Positions 32,968 to 33,786 of a stretch of 33,786 bases of DNA are shown here, piece after piece. Origin of the DNA: Candidatus Moraniibacteriota bacterium (GTDB taxonomy: Bacteria; Patescibacteriota; Minisyncoccia; Moranbacterales; GCA-2747515). Positions within the stretch are counted from its first letter, which is position 1; every line of letters starts with the position of its first letter. The notes beneath the pieces were generated by a model. The model saw only the letters and a program-made list of their open reading frames with translations. It was not told the DNA's origin and made no database searches. Location: assembly GCA_018401135.1 (NCBI GenBank), contig JAGYLL010000006.1:1-33786 (forward strand). The letters are read 5' to 3'. Both the position numbers and the translations under genes were made by a program.

Positions 32968-32989
32968 AGAATTCATAACTATGAATTCT
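32968..32989. promoter_or_regulatory. Perfect 10-bp inverted repeat before the 33010 ORF
   Basis: AGAATTCATA, AC, TATGAATTCT. Too short a loop for a good RNA hairpin, so more likely a DNA operator. It ends 20 nt before the ATG at 33010 and differs from the TrmB-linked dyad, suggesting a second regulator. Confidence 0.5.
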
Positions 32990-33009
32990 AACCGGAAAGA
33001 TCCCGTGAG

Positions 33010-33468
33010 ATGCTTAAGAAAGTAAGAGGATGTCGGTGCATTCCGGTGCACGAGACATTCCGGCATCGTCTCGAGTATGGTATGTGGATTTGGTCTGACC
33101 CGATGATGGCATATATCCTGATGGGAGAAAGCATTTACTCCTTCCAACGCGTTGTGAGTGAAGATAAATCGCTTCGGACCGTCCCGCCAGAGGAGCATGA
33201 GCGATCAAACGTTCTTGTAATAAGATCGATCGTGGATGGAAGTCTAACCAGCTTCGACCCACGAAAATCTCTTTATAAGAGAAAAGGTTCTTTAAGAAAA
33301 GAAGGGTTTGGCGTTTTGTATGAAAACTCTGTTTTTGCCCAAAACGTCGAATCCTTCGACACATCGGAAATGGAAGTGTGGCACTCATCGCCCGCTTCGC
33401 AGGATATTTCCAAACCATCCAATAGCCCTCCGGGGTGCCCTTCGCGACGGTTCATGTGTCGCGGATGA
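33010..33468 (+). CDS. Hypothetical protein, GC-richer than the rest of the window
   Basis: 152 aa, unrecognised. Residues 1-95 read as plausible protein (HRLEYGMWIWSDPMMAYILMGESIYSFQRVVSEDKSLRTVPPEEHERSNVLVIRSIVDGS). The rest is Ser/Pro-rich and overlaps several hairpins (GTCGAA/TTCGAC; CGCGAC/GTCGCG), so the true 3' half is uncertain. The Shine-Dalgarno is weak (GGAAAG 11 nt upstream). Codons are GC-richer at third positions than elsewhere in the window. No signal peptide; one or two short hydrophobic stretches. It lies between a strong promoter and the gene at 33494, which supports a role as coding or leader sequence. Confidence 0.4.
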   Translation: MLKKVRGCRCIPVHETFRHRLEYGMWIWSDPMMAYILMGESIYSFQRVVSEDKSLRTVPPEEHERSNVLVIRSIVDGSLTSFDPRKSLYKRKGSLRKEGFGVLYENSVFAQNVESFDTSEMEVWHSSPASQDISKPSNSPPGCPSRRFMCRG

Positions 33469-33493
33469 GAAGGGTCTCCAAAAGGAGAAAATC

Positions 33494-33786
33494 ATGAAAA
33501 AATTGAACAAGGCAGTCTTCAGTTTTTTGGCCAGTGCAAACAACGAGGAGATGCATGCAAAGCGTCTCTTCGAGGCGTTTTGCGCCCCATTCCCCTCGCT
33601 GGAGGCGATTCCAATTGTTTTCAGAGAGGTGTGGAACCTCCTCTTTTCGGTTCAATGGGGTGAGGAACCCCAGATGGACCGAATTGAGGCGGCACTCGCC
33701 CTGTGCTCCTGCGGGGGTGAGTGGCCAGGGCGGGTTGTGGTGGAGGACAAGGATGTCCTCATCATTCCGTATGTCGGAGATAGGAG
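33494..33786 (+). CDS. Hypothetical protein, partial (runs off the window), missed by the ORF track
   Basis: An open frame of 97 codons to the last base, starting MKKLNKAVFSFLASANNEEM, with LFEAFCAPFPSLEAIPIVFREVWNLLFSVQWG and a later CSCGGEWPGRVVVEDKDVLIIPYVGD. The Shine-Dalgarno AAAGGAG is seven nt before the ATG and is a consensus match. Not recognised. There is no signal peptide. The codon use is GC-rich (CTG, GCG, GAG, GCC), quite unlike the AT-rich neighbours and similar to 33010-33468, which suggests a shared, possibly acquired, origin. Confidence 0.7.
   Translation, partial: MKKLNKAVFSFLASANNEEMHAKRLFEAFCAPFPSLEAIPIVFREVWNLLFSVQWGEEPQMDRIEAALALCSCGGEWPGRVVVEDKDVLIIPYVGDR

Noticed and set aside
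33014-33418. 134-aa minus-strand ORF
   Set aside because: Antisense to the likelier plus-strand frame; no promoter or Shine-Dalgarno on that strand and no recognisable content.
1-33786. CRISPR arrays, insertion sequences, rRNA genes
   Set aside because: No regularly spaced repeats, transposase or integrase motifs, or rRNA segments were seen on either strand.
1-33786. Alternative code with UGA as Gly or Trp
   Set aside because: Several genes end at TGA at the expected family length (murE-like, CDPS-like), and conserved Trp positions use TGG.

Overview
The window is an AT-rich, densely coded bacterial chromosome segment. The small gene repertoire, the lineage-typical oddities (a two-module PilB/GspE ATPase, a Mur ligase lacking the usual N-terminal domain, long exported lamin-tail and beta-propeller proteins, a large CDPS-like protein) and the lack of any recognisable biosynthetic operon suggest a Candidate Phyla Radiation/Patescibacteria genome, most likely Parcubacteria-like. 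This placement is an inference from gene content. TGA acts as a stop (murE-like and the 800-aa ORF both end in TGA) and Trp is TGG, so the UGA-Gly code of Gracilibacteria/Absconditabacteria is excluded.

Layout. 0-2.6 kb: tRNA-Ser(GGA), a small nucleotidyltransferase-like gene, pyruvate kinase and a Tic20/DUF4870-like membrane protein. 2.7-2.95 kb: a consensus promoter driving a long hairpin RNA with a 6S-like layout. 3-10.6 kb: the double PilB ATPase, a DHH-fold protein that has lost its catalytic residues, and a 1107-aa exported beta-propeller/Ig protein. 10.8-16.1 kb: tsaE, converging on a ruvB-orf73-PH-domain-lamin-tail operon. 16.2-20 kb: small membrane proteins, a conserved unknown, htpX, lemA and a DUF212 PAP2-like protein. 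20-23.7 kb: a tight ruvA-femX-murE-orf307 operon (recombination plus cell wall). 23.8-29.2 kb: rpsT, holA, a DUF3048 protein and polA. 29.3-31.7 kb: an 800-aa protein whose centre matches tRNA-dependent cyclodipeptide synthases, including the Ser and Tyr/Glu catalytic positions. 31.6-32.5 kb: a TrmB-family regulator with a 10-bp perfect dyad over its promoter. 32.6-33.8 kb: a strong promoter, about 275 nt of nested hairpins, another perfect dyad, and two GC-richer unknown genes, the last running off the window with a consensus Shine-Dalgarno.

Regulatory reading. Many genes have recognisable sigma70-type promoters (17-18 nt spacing). For several (ruvB, htpX, tsaE, polA, perhaps the nucleotidyltransferase) the -10 box lies only 5-7 nt from the start codon, predicting leaderless mRNAs. 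A minority of genes (2230-2622, 16246, 33494) have strong Shine-Dalgarno sites instead. The most promising material is the CDPS-like fusion protein, the TrmB/structured-RNA/GC-shift locus at the right edge, the 6S-like RNA, and the two 'degenerate enzyme' genes (DHH and Mur ligase). All functional calls are from reading motifs; no database search was run.
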